DNA of 28,129 bases from Bacillus sp. ISL-7 (GCF_018613065.1 NZ_JAGGQW010000009.1:1-28129); one strand, 5' to 3'; numbered from the stretch's first letter, positions 16,703-25,140 are shown. The notes: generated by a model from the letters alone, not told the origin. Made by a program: numbers and translations.

Positions 16703-16973
16703 CTGGATTATTGCAAATAGCCTTCGACCTTCGAATGGTTAAGGTAAAACAGTGGATAAAAGAACAAAACATTCATAAACATTTAACATTAATAAACAAC
16801 TGAATAAAGGGGTATAGAATCGATCCGAGGAATGAGAGACCGTATTAGAAATCCCTTAAGTATGGGAGGATATCTTAAACGTATTAAAAACTGGAAAATA
16901 GATAGACTAAAAAACTAGGGAACACATCGAACACTTCTTTCAGTAACACTATAAACTGGGAGTGTATAAGAAA

Positions 16974-18620
16974 ATGAACAGTGCATGGAATCGGTTAACA
17001 AAAAAGCGAAAAAAAAGAAAGCAAACACTGCAGTTTGAGGAAACAGAAATAACCTCAAACAAAGAGGAACTTAGTGGACACTTAGATGAAAACCTTAAAA
17101 ATATTAAGGAAGCTTTAGGGAACAGCGGTGACCTAGGTATCCGTGAATTTAAAATGGGAAAACCTTCCCTGCATAAAGTTGCGCTTATTTATATAAATGG
17201 GTTAGCAGATAAAGATATCATTGGTAGTGCTATCATAGAAAGACTAATGGGTAACGTTAACAATACTGAAAGTGTTGACCCCCAATCACCGAGCCAATTA
17301 TTTACATACATTAAAGAGAATATCTTAACAGTTGGGAAAGTTGAGGACATAACGGACTGGAACAAGATGTTGCTTTCCATCTTATCTGGAAAATCCATTC
17401 TTTTGATTGATGGCTGGAATCATGCCATTAGCTGTGCGGCAGAAGGCGGAGAATTAAGAGCCATTACAGAACCTACGATAGAACCTGCTGTCCGAGGTTC
17501 TAAAGAGAGCTTTGTTGAGGCGCTTATTACCAATACAGCCATGGTTCGACGCAGAATTAAAAGCCCTAATTTATGGGTTGAAACCATGCAGCTAGGGAAG
17601 ATCACACAAACAAATGTAGCCATTATGTATGTAAAAGGGATTGTCAATGACAAACTCCTTACCGAAGTAAAAGAACGGCTGGATAAAATGGAAGTAGATG
17701 AGATTATTGGTTCCAATACAATCGAAGAATGGATTAATGACGACACATGGACACTTTGGCCAACCCTATTTATAACGGAACGCCCGGATGTTGTGGCCGG
17801 AAATTTACTGGAAGGACGTATCACTATTTTTGTTGATGGGACACCGGGTTCTTTAATTTTACCAGCGACATGGAATCAGTTTTTTCAAACGGCCGAAGAT
17901 TATTATATGCGTTGGTATATGGCCAGTTTTTTGAGACTTCTAAGAGTTGTTTCATTTTTAATAACCCTTCTTGGACCGTCCCTTTTTATTGCGTTTCTTA
18001 CGTATCACCCGGAATTGATTCCAACGCCTTTATTAGTTAGTCTGTCAGCACAGCGGCACGGAATTCCATTTCCGGTATTTATAGAGGCTTTGTTAATGGA
18101 ATTTACATTTGAAGTTTTGCGGGAAGCCGGCGTTCGGATGCCGCGTCCGATTGGGCAGGCTGTTTCAATCGTTGGCGCACTTGTATTGGGACAAGCAGCT
18201 GTTGCGGCAGGAATTGTTTCAAGTTCAATGGTGATTGTGGTGGCAGGGACGGCAATCGCCAGTTTCACCATCCCCCATGTTGCGATGACGGATGCGACAC
18301 GTTTACTTCGATTTTTCATGATGATGTTGGCAGCTTCTTTCGGGCTTTACGGAATTGGACTCGGAGTCATTGTTTTAGTCGCACACACTTGTAGCATTCG
18401 CTCTTTTGGTATTCCTTATTTGGCTCCCTTTGCTCCCATCATTTTTGCTGATTGGAAAGATACCATCATTCGCTTCCCAAAGCCGTTTTTGTCAAAACGT
18501 CCTCGATTGATTAACCAAACGAAAATAAAGAGGACAGGTAATACTCAGAATCTGGGCCCGTCACCGAGAGAAGGTCAAATAAAGGATAACGAATCGAAGA
18601 GGGATTCTAATGAAACATAA
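16974..18620 (+). CDS. GerA-family spore germinant receptor A subunit
   Basis: A subunit of a germinant receptor in the spore inner membrane, which senses nutrients and triggers germination with the B and C subunits. The protein is 548 aa, typical for the family. A hydrophilic N-terminal domain (about 1-310, with KVALIYINGLADKDIIGSAI) precedes a membrane domain with 5-6 spans from about 325. That domain contains the family motif PLLVSLSAQRHGIPFPVFIE and MPRPIGQAVSIVGALVLGQA. I start at the ATG at 16974, with GGGAG 11 bp upstream; a GTG at 16962 is in frame but too close to the ribosome site. It overlaps the C-subunit gene by 11 bp. I could not identify a convincing sigma-G promoter in the 270 bp upstream. 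Confidence 0.93.
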   Translation: MNSAWNRLTKKRKKRKQTLQFEETEITSNKEELSGHLDENLKNIKEALGNSGDLGIREFKMGKPSLHKVALIYINGLADKDIIGSAIIERLMGNVNNTESVDPQSPSQLFTYIKENILTVGKVEDITDWNKMLLSILSGKSILLIDGWNHAISCAAEGGELRAITEPTIEPAVRGSKESFVEALITNTAMVRRRIKSPNLWVETMQLGKITQTNVAIMYVKGIVNDKLLTEVKERLDKMEVDEIIGSNTIEEWINDDTWTLWPTLFITERPDVVAGNLLEGRITIFVDGTPGSLILPATWNQFFQTAEDYYMRWYMASFLRLLRVVSFLITLLGPSLFIAFLTYHPELIPTPLLVSLSAQRHGIPFPVFIEALLMEFTFEVLREAGVRMPRPIGQAVSIVGALVLGQAAVAAGIVSSSMVIVVAGTAIASFTIPHVAMTDATRLLRFFMMMLAASFGLYGIGLGVIVLVAHTCSIRSFGIPYLAPFAPIIFADWKDTIIRFPKPFLSKRPRLINQTKIKRTGNTQNLGPSPREGQIKDNESKRDSNET

Positions 18621-19821
18621 ACCATTCATCATTCTCTTTATGATTGTATCTACCGTATTACTGTCAGGATGTTGGGATCGGCAAGAATTACAAGATCTTG
18701 ACATAGTAAGCGCTATTGGCATTGATAACGGCGGCAATAATTCGGAAAACAGATATCTCGTTACAGTACAAGTTTTAAATGAAGGACAAATAGCTAGTAC
18801 GGCAGGGCAAGGAGGGAAATCCCAAGTGGCTCCTGTTACGACCTATTCGACTACAGGAAGTACTGTTGCTGAGGCACTCCGAAAAATTATGCCAAAGTCT
18901 CCCCAGGAACTTTTTTTTCCCCATGTCCAATTAATGGTGATTGGTGAAGAGCTAGCTAGAAAAAAAGGGATTCAAGATTTGTTTGATTTGATTGAACGTG
19001 ACGCACAATTTCGTACACTTTTTCCGATTCTAGTCGTCAGAAATAATACTGCAAAGAATCTTCTCCAAATCACGACCCCTTTAGAGGACGTTCCTTCTGC
19101 CAAAATTGTTGGTGGCTTGGAATCCACCACAAAAATCTGGGGAGAGTATGCAAGTACCCGTGCTGATCAAGTCATTCAACAATTAGGAGGAAGCGAAGGA
19201 GCAAATTTAACGGGGGTTCAGATTACCGGAGACCCGGAAAAAGGGAACAAGTTAACAAACGTTCAACAAATATCTCCAAATACAGTGATCGAAATAAGAG
19301 GACTTGCTATTTTTAAAAAGGGTAAACTCAAAAAATGGTTGGATGAAGATGCTGCCCGTGGTGCTATATGGATTAATAATGAGTTAAAAAGAACCGTTGT
19401 AGACCTTAATTGTGAGAAGAAAAAAAAGGGGATTGCAGTGGAGATTATGCGCGCCAAAACAAAAATTAAAGTGGAAATTAAAAACAAAAAACCCGTTATT
19501 CAGATCACAGCTCGAACAGAAGGGCACATCTCAGAGGTCCATTGTCCAATCGATCTCGGTAAACATACATCCATTGAAAAACTTGAAAACCAGATGGAGA
19601 AGGAAATAAAAGACGAAATGATGATGGCCTTAAAAGATGCCAAAAAACAAAAAACAGATATTTTTCGTTTTGGCGAATATATCAACCGCGAGAACCCAAA
19701 ATTGTGGAAGAAGATCAAAAAAAAATGGAATGATGAAATCTTTCCCGAGACAGAAATCAACGTAAACGTACAAGCGTTTATTCGACGGTCTGGCTTGCGG
19801 ACAAAACCTTATATAAAATAA
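18610..19821 (+). CDS. Ger(x)C-family germinant receptor C subunit (lipoprotein)
   Basis: A diacylglycerol-anchored subunit on the outer face of the spore inner membrane, needed for receptor assembly. The signal peptide ends in the lipobox LLSGC, with lipid attachment at Cys21. The family opening CWDRQELQDLDIVSAIGID follows. Length is 403 aa, as expected. The middle has SPQELFFPHVQLMVIGEELA and the C-terminal domain is lysine rich. Its ATG lies inside the end of the A gene (11-bp overlap). The B gene follows after 48 bp with its own ribosome site. Confidence 0.93.
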   Translation: MKHKPFIILFMIVSTVLLSGCWDRQELQDLDIVSAIGIDNGGNNSENRYLVTVQVLNEGQIASTAGQGGKSQVAPVTTYSTTGSTVAEALRKIMPKSPQELFFPHVQLMVIGEELARKKGIQDLFDLIERDAQFRTLFPILVVRNNTAKNLLQITTPLEDVPSAKIVGGLESTTKIWGEYASTRADQVIQQLGGSEGANLTGVQITGDPEKGNKLTNVQQISPNTVIEIRGLAIFKKGKLKKWLDEDAARGAIWINNELKRTVVDLNCEKKKKGIAVEIMRAKTKIKVEIKNKKPVIQITARTEGHISEVHCPIDLGKHTSIEKLENQMEKEIKDEMMMALKDAKKQKTDIFRFGEYINRENPKLWKKIKKKWNDEIFPETEINVNVQAFIRRSGLRTKPYIK

Positions 19822-19869
19822 AAGAAAAGTCCGGGCATAACAAGGAACGAAGGGAGGTCTTCTAAGAAG

Positions 19870-20973
19870 ATGGAGAAAGCCAAAGTTAGTGTCATCCAAC
19901 TATTTGCCATGATGTTTTTGTTTGAATTGGGAAGTGCACTTGTTGTAAGCCTTGGCAGCGGGGCAGGAAAAGATTCTTGGCTAGCGATTCTTTTAGGAAT
20001 GTGCGGGGGAGTTGTATTATTTCTCGTTTATTACTTTTTATTTCGACAATATCCAAACCTATCGTTAACCGGATATGCTAGGATAATATTCGGCAAATAC
20101 ATCGGGTGGGTGATCGGCTTAGTATACACCGTATACTTTTTGTATGCTGCTTCCCGGAACTTACGTGACTTTAGTGATTTGTTGCTTACCTCAACAATGC
20201 CAGCAACACCATTATTGGCGATCAATATCTTGATGGTTCTTGCCATTTGTTATGTACTTTATCTAGGGATTGAAGTAGTAGGGAGAACAGCAGAAGTATT
20301 TATTGTCACGTTACTCTTGTTTGGGGCAGCAGGAAATTTTTTGGTCTTTGTTTCAGGTAATATTGATTTTCATAATTTGCAGCCGTTTCTGGAAAATGGA
20401 TGGAAACCGATCTTAATGACAGCATTTCCGTCGATTACCTATTTTCCTTTTTCGGAAATGTTTGTCTTTACCATGTTACTTCCTTATTTAAACCGACCTA
20501 AATTAGCGAAAAATGTTTGGCTGTCTGCCTTAATTTCAAGCGGTCTCATTTTAAGTTATACAGCTGCTTTAAATGTTGCCGTACTTAGTGTTGAGGAAGT
20601 GGGGAGATCGACTTTTCCTTTGTTATCAACCATCGGAAAGGTCAATCTTATGGAGTTTTTACAACGGCTTGATGCTCTTGTTGTTTTTACCTTTCTGATT
20701 ACGATGTTTTTTAAAATCGCCATCTTTTTTTATGCCGCGATAATCGGAATGGTCGATTTGTTCAAGTTAAAAAATCATCAACAAATTATTTTACCAGCTG
20801 GGATTATTATCACCTTTTTATCAATGATGATTGCCTCTAATTTTGCAGAACATATTGAGGAAGGCCAAAATATTACATCATTTTACATTCATATTCCTTT
20901 GCATATCATCATTCCGTTAATCATGATGGTTGTTGCCATGATTCGCAACCGTTTTAAACATAAAGCTAACTAG
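19870..20973 (+). CDS. GerB-family germinant receptor B subunit (APC-superfamily membrane protein)
   Basis: The ligand-sensing integral membrane subunit, 367 aa with about ten predicted helices. The start MEKAKVSVIQLFAMMFLFELGSA is typical of GerAB/YndE proteins. LLTSTMPATPLLAINILMVLA matches the conserved TM3-TM4 region, and INRNRFKHKAN-like basic residues end the protein. The gene is intact, third in the A-C-B operon. Its leader (ACAAGGAACGAAGGGAG) is repeated almost exactly in front of the decayed second copy. The A-C-B-B' order recalls the plasmid-borne gerU operon and gerVB of Priestia megaterium QM B1551, though identity with those is not shown. Confidence 0.93.
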   Translation: MEKAKVSVIQLFAMMFLFELGSALVVSLGSGAGKDSWLAILLGMCGGVVLFLVYYFLFRQYPNLSLTGYARIIFGKYIGWVIGLVYTVYFLYAASRNLRDFSDLLLTSTMPATPLLAINILMVLAICYVLYLGIEVVGRTAEVFIVTLLLFGAAGNFLVFVSGNIDFHNLQPFLENGWKPILMTAFPSITYFPFSEMFVFTMLLPYLNRPKLAKNVWLSALISSGLILSYTAALNVAVLSVEEVGRSTFPLLSTIGKVNLMEFLQRLDALVVFTFLITMFFKIAIFFYAAIIGMVDLFKLKNHQQIILPAGIIITFLSMMIASNFAEHIEEGQNITSFYIHIPLHIIIPLIMMVVAMIRNRFKHKAN

Positions 20974-21090
20974 ACCCATTTTGTTTGTACACTTAGTTTT
21001 TAATGAAGTAAGAACAGGTTTGCAGACAAACATATTAGAAATAAATGAAATCCAGTCATAACAAGGAACGAAGGGAGCTCTTCTAAGACG

Positions 21091-22188
21091 ATGGAGAAGG
21101 CAAAAATTAGTGGCATTCAACTGTTTGCCATGATGTTTATGTTTGAAATGGGGACTGCATTGGTCATAAGTTATGAAATAGCTGCTAAAAAGGACGCCTG
21201 GCTTGCTATTCTTTTAGGACTGTGCGGAGGAATTATCTTAACTTTCATTTATTTCTTTTTATTTCGTCAGTATCCAAATCTACCACTTACAGGATATGTT
21301 AGGAAAATATTTGGTAAATACCTAAGGTGGGTCATTGGATTGTTATACATCCTATTCTTTTTGTACATTGCTGCCCGAAATCTGCGTGAGTTCGGTGAGT
21401 TGCTGCTTTCATCGACATTAACAGAAACACCGTTATTGGCAATCAATATCTTAATGATTCTTGCCATTTGTTATGTACTTTATCTAGGGATTGAAGTATT
21501 GGGAGAACAGCAGAAGTATTTATTATCAGCTTAATCTTTTTTGGGTTGGCAGGGAATTTTTTGGTCTTTGTTTCAGGAAATATTGATTTTCATAATTTGC
21601 AGTTTCTGGAAAATGGATGGATACCAATCTTAACGACAGCATTTTCAATGACTACTTTTTTCCCTTTCGTAGAAATGTTTATCTTTAGCATGTTATCTCC
21701 TCATCTAAATCGACCTGAATCAACTAAAACAGTTTGGCTTTCTGCCATGATTTCAAGTGGTCTTGTCTTAACTTATACAACCAGTTTAAATATCGTTGTT
21801 CTTGATGCCGGAGAAGTGGAGAGATCGACTTTTCCTTTGTTATCAACCATCGGAAAAGTCAGCCTTTTTGAGTTTATACAACGGCTTGATGCTATTGCTG
21901 TCTTGACTTTTTTGTTTACTACGTGTTTCAAAGTGTCCATTTATTTTTGGTGCAGTCATAGGAATGACCGATTTGTTCAAGTTAAGAAACCATCAACAAA
22001 TTGTGTTACCAACCGGGATTATTATCGTATTTTTATCAATGATCATCGCTTCAAATTTTGCTGAACACATTGAAGAAGGTCTAATCATTGCACCTTATTA
22101 CCTTCACAGCATTTTTCTTCTGATTATTCCATTGTTAATGCTGGTTGTTGCCATGATTCGCAAACGTTTCAAGAAGAATGCTAACTAG
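21091..22188 (+). pseudogene. Second GerB-family gene, two frameshifts
   Basis: A tandem paralogue of the upstream gerB, starting MEKAKISGIQLFAMMFMFEM. The frame is lost near 21500, where copy 1 has GTAGTAGGGAGAACAGC and this copy lacks one base. It resumes near 21546 (FFGLAGNFLVFVSGNIDFHN), carries a 3-bp in-frame deletion near 21602 and is lost again near 21945 in a T run. The last part (MTDLFKLRNHQQIVLP to KKNAN) ends at 22188. No full receptor subunit can be made without correction. Leader and ribosome site match those of copy 1, so the duplication included the 5' UTR. Confidence 0.88.
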
Positions 22189-22411
22189 ATCCATTTTGTT
22201 TGTTCCTTTTTATGATAATCATGATTTGCTGACCAATTGTAATCAATAAAAGAAATGCTATCATTACATATTCTCCGGGTTCTATTACCCAAAACGGGTT
22301 GAGTAAATGCAATAATGCGTGAGAGAGCTTAAAGCCTAAGAGAATGTCCATTAATACACTAAGTGAAATGGCTAATAAAAGAATGAATACAAATACTCCG
22401 AATACTTTCAT
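22181..22411 (-). CDS. Small two-helix membrane protein resembling germinant receptor D subunits
   Basis: 76 aa with two hydrophobic segments (about 1-25 and 45-68) and a basic tail (KRNKQNGSS). Small two-span 'D' proteins encoded in or beside gerA-type operons, sometimes on the opposite strand, are reported to modulate germinant receptor activity. The size, topology and position fit that class. The gene is convergent with the decayed gerB and overlaps its end by 8 bp. A strong ribosome site (AAGGGAG, 7 bp before the ATG) supports the start. The D-subunit call rests on size and context, not on sequence match. Confidence 0.65.
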   Translation of the reverse strand: MKVFGVFVFILLLAISLSVLMDILLGFKLSHALLHLLNPFWVIEPGEYVMIAFLLLITIGQQIMIIIKRNKQNGSS

Positions 22412-22549
22412 GGTTTTTCTCCCTTATTTGTCATGGTGTAAAGATAGTATTTGTTACAAGGGAATCTTTTAATAAAAAATTCGTATGAACGAAGTTGCTG
22501 CAAAAAGTGGTTCCTCCTACATCATAGACGTGGATATTTCATTTAAATA

Positions 22550-22561
22550 GGGGTACCGCCA
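22550..22561. mobile_element. Tn3-family terminal-repeat-like end
   Basis: GGGGTACCGCCA matches the start of Tn3-family terminal inverted repeats (GGGG start; closest in my memory to Tn4430 of Bacillus thuringiensis). Only the first 12 bases fit. The following bases run into the truncated resolvase gene. A matching second end was not found. Confidence 0.4.
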
Positions 22562-22565
22562 CATG

Positions 22566-23067
22566 CCCATCAAGAGAAAATTAGCGGTCGGCGGAAAGAT
22601 AACCGTGATCAACTCCAGTTGCTCTTGCAGTCTGCTGGAGAAGGAGATATGATCGTCATCACCAAATTAGACCGGATGGCTCGTAACACCAAGGATGCAT
22701 TGGATACGATTGAACACTTAAAAGAAAAAGGGATTTCTTTGGTCATCTTGAACATGGGAGGTCAAATAGTGGACACATCAACACCGATTGGTAAAATGTT
22801 AGTAACGATGCTAGCTGCTGTTGCTGAGTCGAAGCTGACTTGATTCGTGAACGGCAGCTTGATGGCATTCAAGCAGCTAAAGAGCGAGGCGCTTTCAAAG
22901 GACGTTCTCCTAAATACATTAAAAACAGTAAAGAAGTTCAGCAATCTCTTGAGTTGGTCCGAAAGCGTCATGTAACGGGAATGAGTATGGACATGATCGC
23001 AAAATCGTGCGGAATGAGTCGCAAGACCTTGTACACGAAGTGCAAAGAGTTTGGGGTTGAGGTGTAG
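22566..23067 (+). pseudogene. tnpR: Tn3-type serine resolvase, 5'-truncated and frameshifted
   Basis: The frame reads HQEKISGRRKDNRDQLQLLL, then GDMIVITKLDRMARNTKDAL and STPIGKMLVTMLAAVAES. These are the central blocks of resolvase/invertase serine recombinases, including the T-K-L-D-R-M-A-R motif. The N-terminal ~50 residues with the catalytic serine are missing. A one-base deletion near 22829 (GAGTCGAAG instead of GAGTTCGAAG) ends the frame at TGA. After correction it continues EADLIRERQLDGIQAAKERG to a C-terminal HTH ([19 protein letters not shown]) and the stop at 23067. It cannot be active. Confidence 0.88.
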
Positions 23068-23074
23068 ACTACAT

Positions 23075-23195
23075 ATGCCTGTTGAATTTTTAACTCGTGA
23101 ACAAGGAGTACAATACGGGAAGTTTTCCAATGAACCATCATCAGAACAGTTAGCCAAATACTTTTGGTTGGATGATCAAGACCGTAAGGTTATTT
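23075..23195 (+). pseudogene. tnpA: 5' fragment of a Tn3-family transposase
   Basis: [20 protein letters not shown], then [20 protein letters not shown], is the conserved N-terminus of Tn3-family TnpA proteins (normally about 970-1000 aa). Similarity ends at about codon 40, where the frame runs into unrelated AT-rich sequence. It starts 8 bp after the resolvase stop, the normal Tn3 order. Together with the resolvase it marks the remains of a transposon that lost almost all of its transposase. Confidence 0.85.
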
Positions 23196-23286
23196 ATTTA
23201 TATTTAGCGAACTTTTTAATTTTATTTTTTCCGATAAGCCTTCTCACATCGTAGCTAATTCCTTAATCTCCCGGTCTAAATTTTGA

Positions 23287-23508
23287 TCACCAGAACTTAC
23301 CCGGGCTTAACCAAAATTCATCTTGTTCAGTGGCCTTTGGAATAATCCTGTACTGGTAAGTAGATGGAAGACTGTTCCTGATTCCCTTGATAAATGCTTC
23401 AGCTGCTTTTTCATTTTCAAAAGTTACTCCTGTTTCTTCACCAATGAATGTATTTTTAAACTCAATTTCCTGACCATCTCGATCAAAGGCTTTAACTATA
23501 AATTTCAT
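23287..23508 (-). CDS. 73-aa small soluble protein, unknown
   Basis: The frame starts MKFIVKAFDRDGQEIEFKNT and includes TFENEKAAEAFIKGIRNSLP. An ideal Shine-Dalgarno (GGAGGAG, 7 bp before the ATG) supports it. Alternating beta-like and helical segments suggest a small alpha/beta fold. I do not recognise the family. It stands alone on the minus strand after the transposon remnant. Confidence 0.6.
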   Translation of the reverse strand: MKFIVKAFDRDGQEIEFKNTFIGEETGVTFENEKAAEAFIKGIRNSLPSTYQYRIIPKATEQDEFWLSPGKFW

Positions 23509-23674
23509 GTTTCTCCTCCATTTCGAATGAACAACCCTGAATGAACGTGTTCACCCATAGGTAGACAAAGCCACCCTTTGAAGGATGGCTCCGGAAATTG
23601 GACATTGTTTTGCACAACAATATATATTTTCCTTACAGGCCAAAAATGGGAATGTGTAATAAATGTTAAATCAC

Positions 23675-23819
23675 CTAATGCCCATCCCTTTTCTCTTTTT
23701 CCTCTTTTAAAAATTGCTTAAAATCCTCTTTCGTTATATTAGATTTCATTGCTTCTTTTAATAACTCAACCCACTCTTCAGGAAGATGATTCTTATCTAC
23801 GTTTTCTTTTGAGTGTCAT
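23675..23819 (-). pseudogene. SinI-like antirepressor, frameshifted near its start
   Basis: The main frame reads SKENVDKNHLPEEWVELLKE, then AMKSNITKEDFKQFLKEEKE and ends KRDGH. L-x-x-E-W-V-E-L-x-x-E-A-x-x-x-x-I-x-x-E-x-x-x-x-F-L is the SinI dimerisation motif, which binds and inactivates the SinR repressor of biofilm genes. The only start with a ribosome site (AAAAAGGAGG, ATG at 23819) is one base out of frame and meets TAA after 8 codons. Either one base was gained in the first codons, or translation uses an unrecognised start. The protein would otherwise be about 50 aa, near SinI length (57). Confidence 0.7.
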
Positions 23820-23921
23820 GATTATCCTCCTTTTTAACCCTATGTTACTACAAGAAAGCTTTTTTATTAATAAAAGTATTGGACATTATATATGATGTCA
23901 GCTTAAAAAAGGAGGATAAAA

Positions 23922-24023
23922 GTGGCACATCGATTTATAAAAACGATGCTGGTAATTGATATGAATTTATCATGGTTAATGGGACTTCTATTTAGTATCA
24001 CCTTGCGTTTTATACGAGTGTAG
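23922..24023 (+). CDS. Possible 33-aa membrane peptide
   Basis: A GTG start follows an excellent ribosome site (AAAAAAGGAGGATAAAA). The peptide reads MAHRFIKTMLVIDMNLSWLM, then GLLFSITLRFIRV, with one hydrophobic span and basic ends. It is divergent from the SinI-like relic. It may be real or the start of a truncated gene. Confidence 0.35.
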   Translation: MAHRFIKTMLVIDMNLSWLMGLLFSITLRFIRV

Positions 24024-24097
24024 GAAAGTTTTAGAAGATTGGTGAAAATATCATTTTTTGGTTTGGTCAGGGATTAGTGTTACAGTATTACGAAAAA

Positions 24098-24274
24098 TTA
24101 TTGATGGGCTTTATTTGATAATATAATTAATTCATCGAGGTTTTTAATTACGATTTCTTTTTTCGATGGAGGAAAATCCGAAATGTTTGCAATGATTTCC
24201 CTTCTTTTTAGTTCCATTTGTTTCAAAATGTCTTTATCAATTCCATCTAGATTACAACCACTTTCTTTGCCCAT
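24098..24274 (-). CDS. 58-aa two-helix protein, distantly Spo0E-like at best
   Basis: From the ATG at 24274 (AGGATAGAG upstream) the protein reads MGKESGCNLDGIDKDILKQM, then ELKRREIIANISDFPPSKKE and IVIKNLDELIILSNKAHQ. The helix-loop-helix layout and LDELI near the end recall Spo0E-type phosphatases, but the S-Q-x-x-D signature is missing (I-K-N-L-D). I would not assign activity. The frame also opens upstream to 24304, without a better ribosome site. Confidence 0.5.
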   Translation of the reverse strand: MGKESGCNLDGIDKDILKQMELKRREIIANISDFPPSKKEIVIKNLDELIILSNKAHQ

Positions 24275-24304
24275 CTCTATCCTAAACCCCTTTTCTTTTA
24301 ACAA

Positions 24305-24713
24305 TATATATTGCTAATTTTAAACAATTTTAAGGTTATGTCGTTTTACCTTTTCTTTATGGCTTAATCCATGGAAACTACTCTTAATTCTTTGAATGAA
24401 AAGCCGGCTTTCCTCTTGATAAAGGATTGCCGACTTTTTACTAAAGGAATACCTTGGAGTATCTACCATATCATAGCTTGTTTACAGTTTAGTTAATGAA
24501 AAATAACAGTTTGATAACAGAGACTTAAACTAAAAAAAATTACCTATAACAATCATTTGCTCATAAGGGCAATCAAGGGTGCTACGCTAGCGCCTCGCAA
24601 ACTTTGTGAACTTTTTTAAGAAGAGCATTTAAAAAACTTCACAAACTTCAAGCCCATTGACAGCCCTTTTCGCAAAGATTCGGAGAGGTCAAACAAAAAA
24701 GGAGTGATAGAAA
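24305..24713. other. Intergenic region with inverted repeats upstream of the 24714 gene
   Basis: A terminator-like hairpin lies near 24398-24440 (AAAGCCGGC with GCCGACTTTTT). Bases 24603-24619 and 24629-24645 form a 17-bp inverted repeat with one mismatch (TTTGTGAA..TTTTTTAA) around a 9-base loop. GCTACGCTAGCGCC lies just before it. This could be an operator or a 5' leader structure for the following gene. No coding sequence was recognised. Confidence 0.5.
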
Positions 24714-25004
24714 ATGGAAACAGGCTTTCATGGGTTGAAGGTAGCAAAATCAAGCACAGGATTTTATGTAGGTAGATGTATTCAAGAAGATGAAGCCATC
24801 AAACAATTTGTCAGGCTAACGGATGATCTCAGCAGCAAACAAGAAGCCATCGAGTGGATCGAATCTATGATGGAAGAAGTCGCAGAGAGGAAAGAGGGGT
24901 TGCTCCCTCTTTTGTTTTTTCACTTTAAAAAGTGTACCGTACACAATGGAAAATTCCCGACTACGCCAGGAATCGTGTCGCTTGCTTCGCTTTGCTCCAA
25001 ATGA
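24714..25004 (+). CDS. Small unknown protein with probable run-on C-terminus
   Basis: A strong ribosome site (AAAAAAGGAGTG) precedes METGFHGLKVAKSSTGFYVG, then QEDEAIKQFVRLTDDLSSKQ and EAIEWIESMMEEVAERKEG. I do not recognise it. The first ~60 residues look like a compact alpha/beta protein. An intrinsic terminator (24891-24920) starts at codon 60 and the final ~35 codons (LLPLLFFHFKKC and onward) look non-native. The original stop was probably just before the terminator and has been lost, so most transcripts would end without a stop codon. Confidence 0.6.
   Translation: METGFHGLKVAKSSTGFYVGRCIQEDEAIKQFVRLTDDLSSKQEAIEWIESMMEEVAERKEGLLPLLFFHFKKCTVHNGKFPTTPGIVSLASLCSK
24891..24920 (+). terminator. 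Intrinsic terminator inside the 3' part of the 24714 frame
   Basis: AAAGAGGG (891-898 past 24000) and CCCTCTTT (905-912) pair around a six-base loop and run into TGTTTTTT. Confidence 0.85.
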
Positions 25005-25014
25005 TTGAAAGTGT

Positions 25015-25055
25015 GTCGGCGGCTTTTTAGGGGCATCAACCCCTACAAACCCGAC
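25015..25055. repeat. ATC-apex hairpin C
   Basis: GTCGG at 15-19 and CCGAC at 51-55 (past 25000) enclose TTTTTAGGGG, loop CATCAA, CCCCT. The apex and the A before GGGG resemble hairpins A and B. The lower stem contains mismatches. Confidence 0.6.
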
Positions 25056-25083
25056 TGCCTCCAAGCTAACGCAAGGAGACAGT
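25054..25083. repeat. Inverted repeat after hairpin C
   Basis: ACTG-c-CCTCC and GGAG-a-CAGT pair around AAGCTAACGCAA. The position, right after an ATC-apex hairpin, mirrors the palindrome after hairpin A at 14436. Confidence 0.55.
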
Positions 25084-25089
25084 ACGCTC

Positions 25090-25132
25090 TTTTTATTCGC
25101 ATGCTTTCGATCGAAAGCATGTAGAATAAAAA
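25090..25132. repeat. 22-bp perfect palindrome inside a 43-bp inverted repeat
   Basis: The perfect palindrome at 25100-25121 has arms CATGCTTTCGA and TCGAAAGCATG. The outer arms TTTTTATTC (90-98) and GAATAAAAA (124-132) pair after a small asymmetric bulge. It could be a recognition site for a dimeric DNA-binding protein or a cruciform. Confidence 0.75.
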
Positions 25133-25140
25133 TCGCTTTT

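Noticed and set aside
16703..16973. A sigma-G promoter for the ger operon (TGAATA near 16801, GTATG near 16861 as -35 candidates).
   Set aside because: None has a CATnnTA-type -10 at 17-18 bp, so I could not support a specific promoter.
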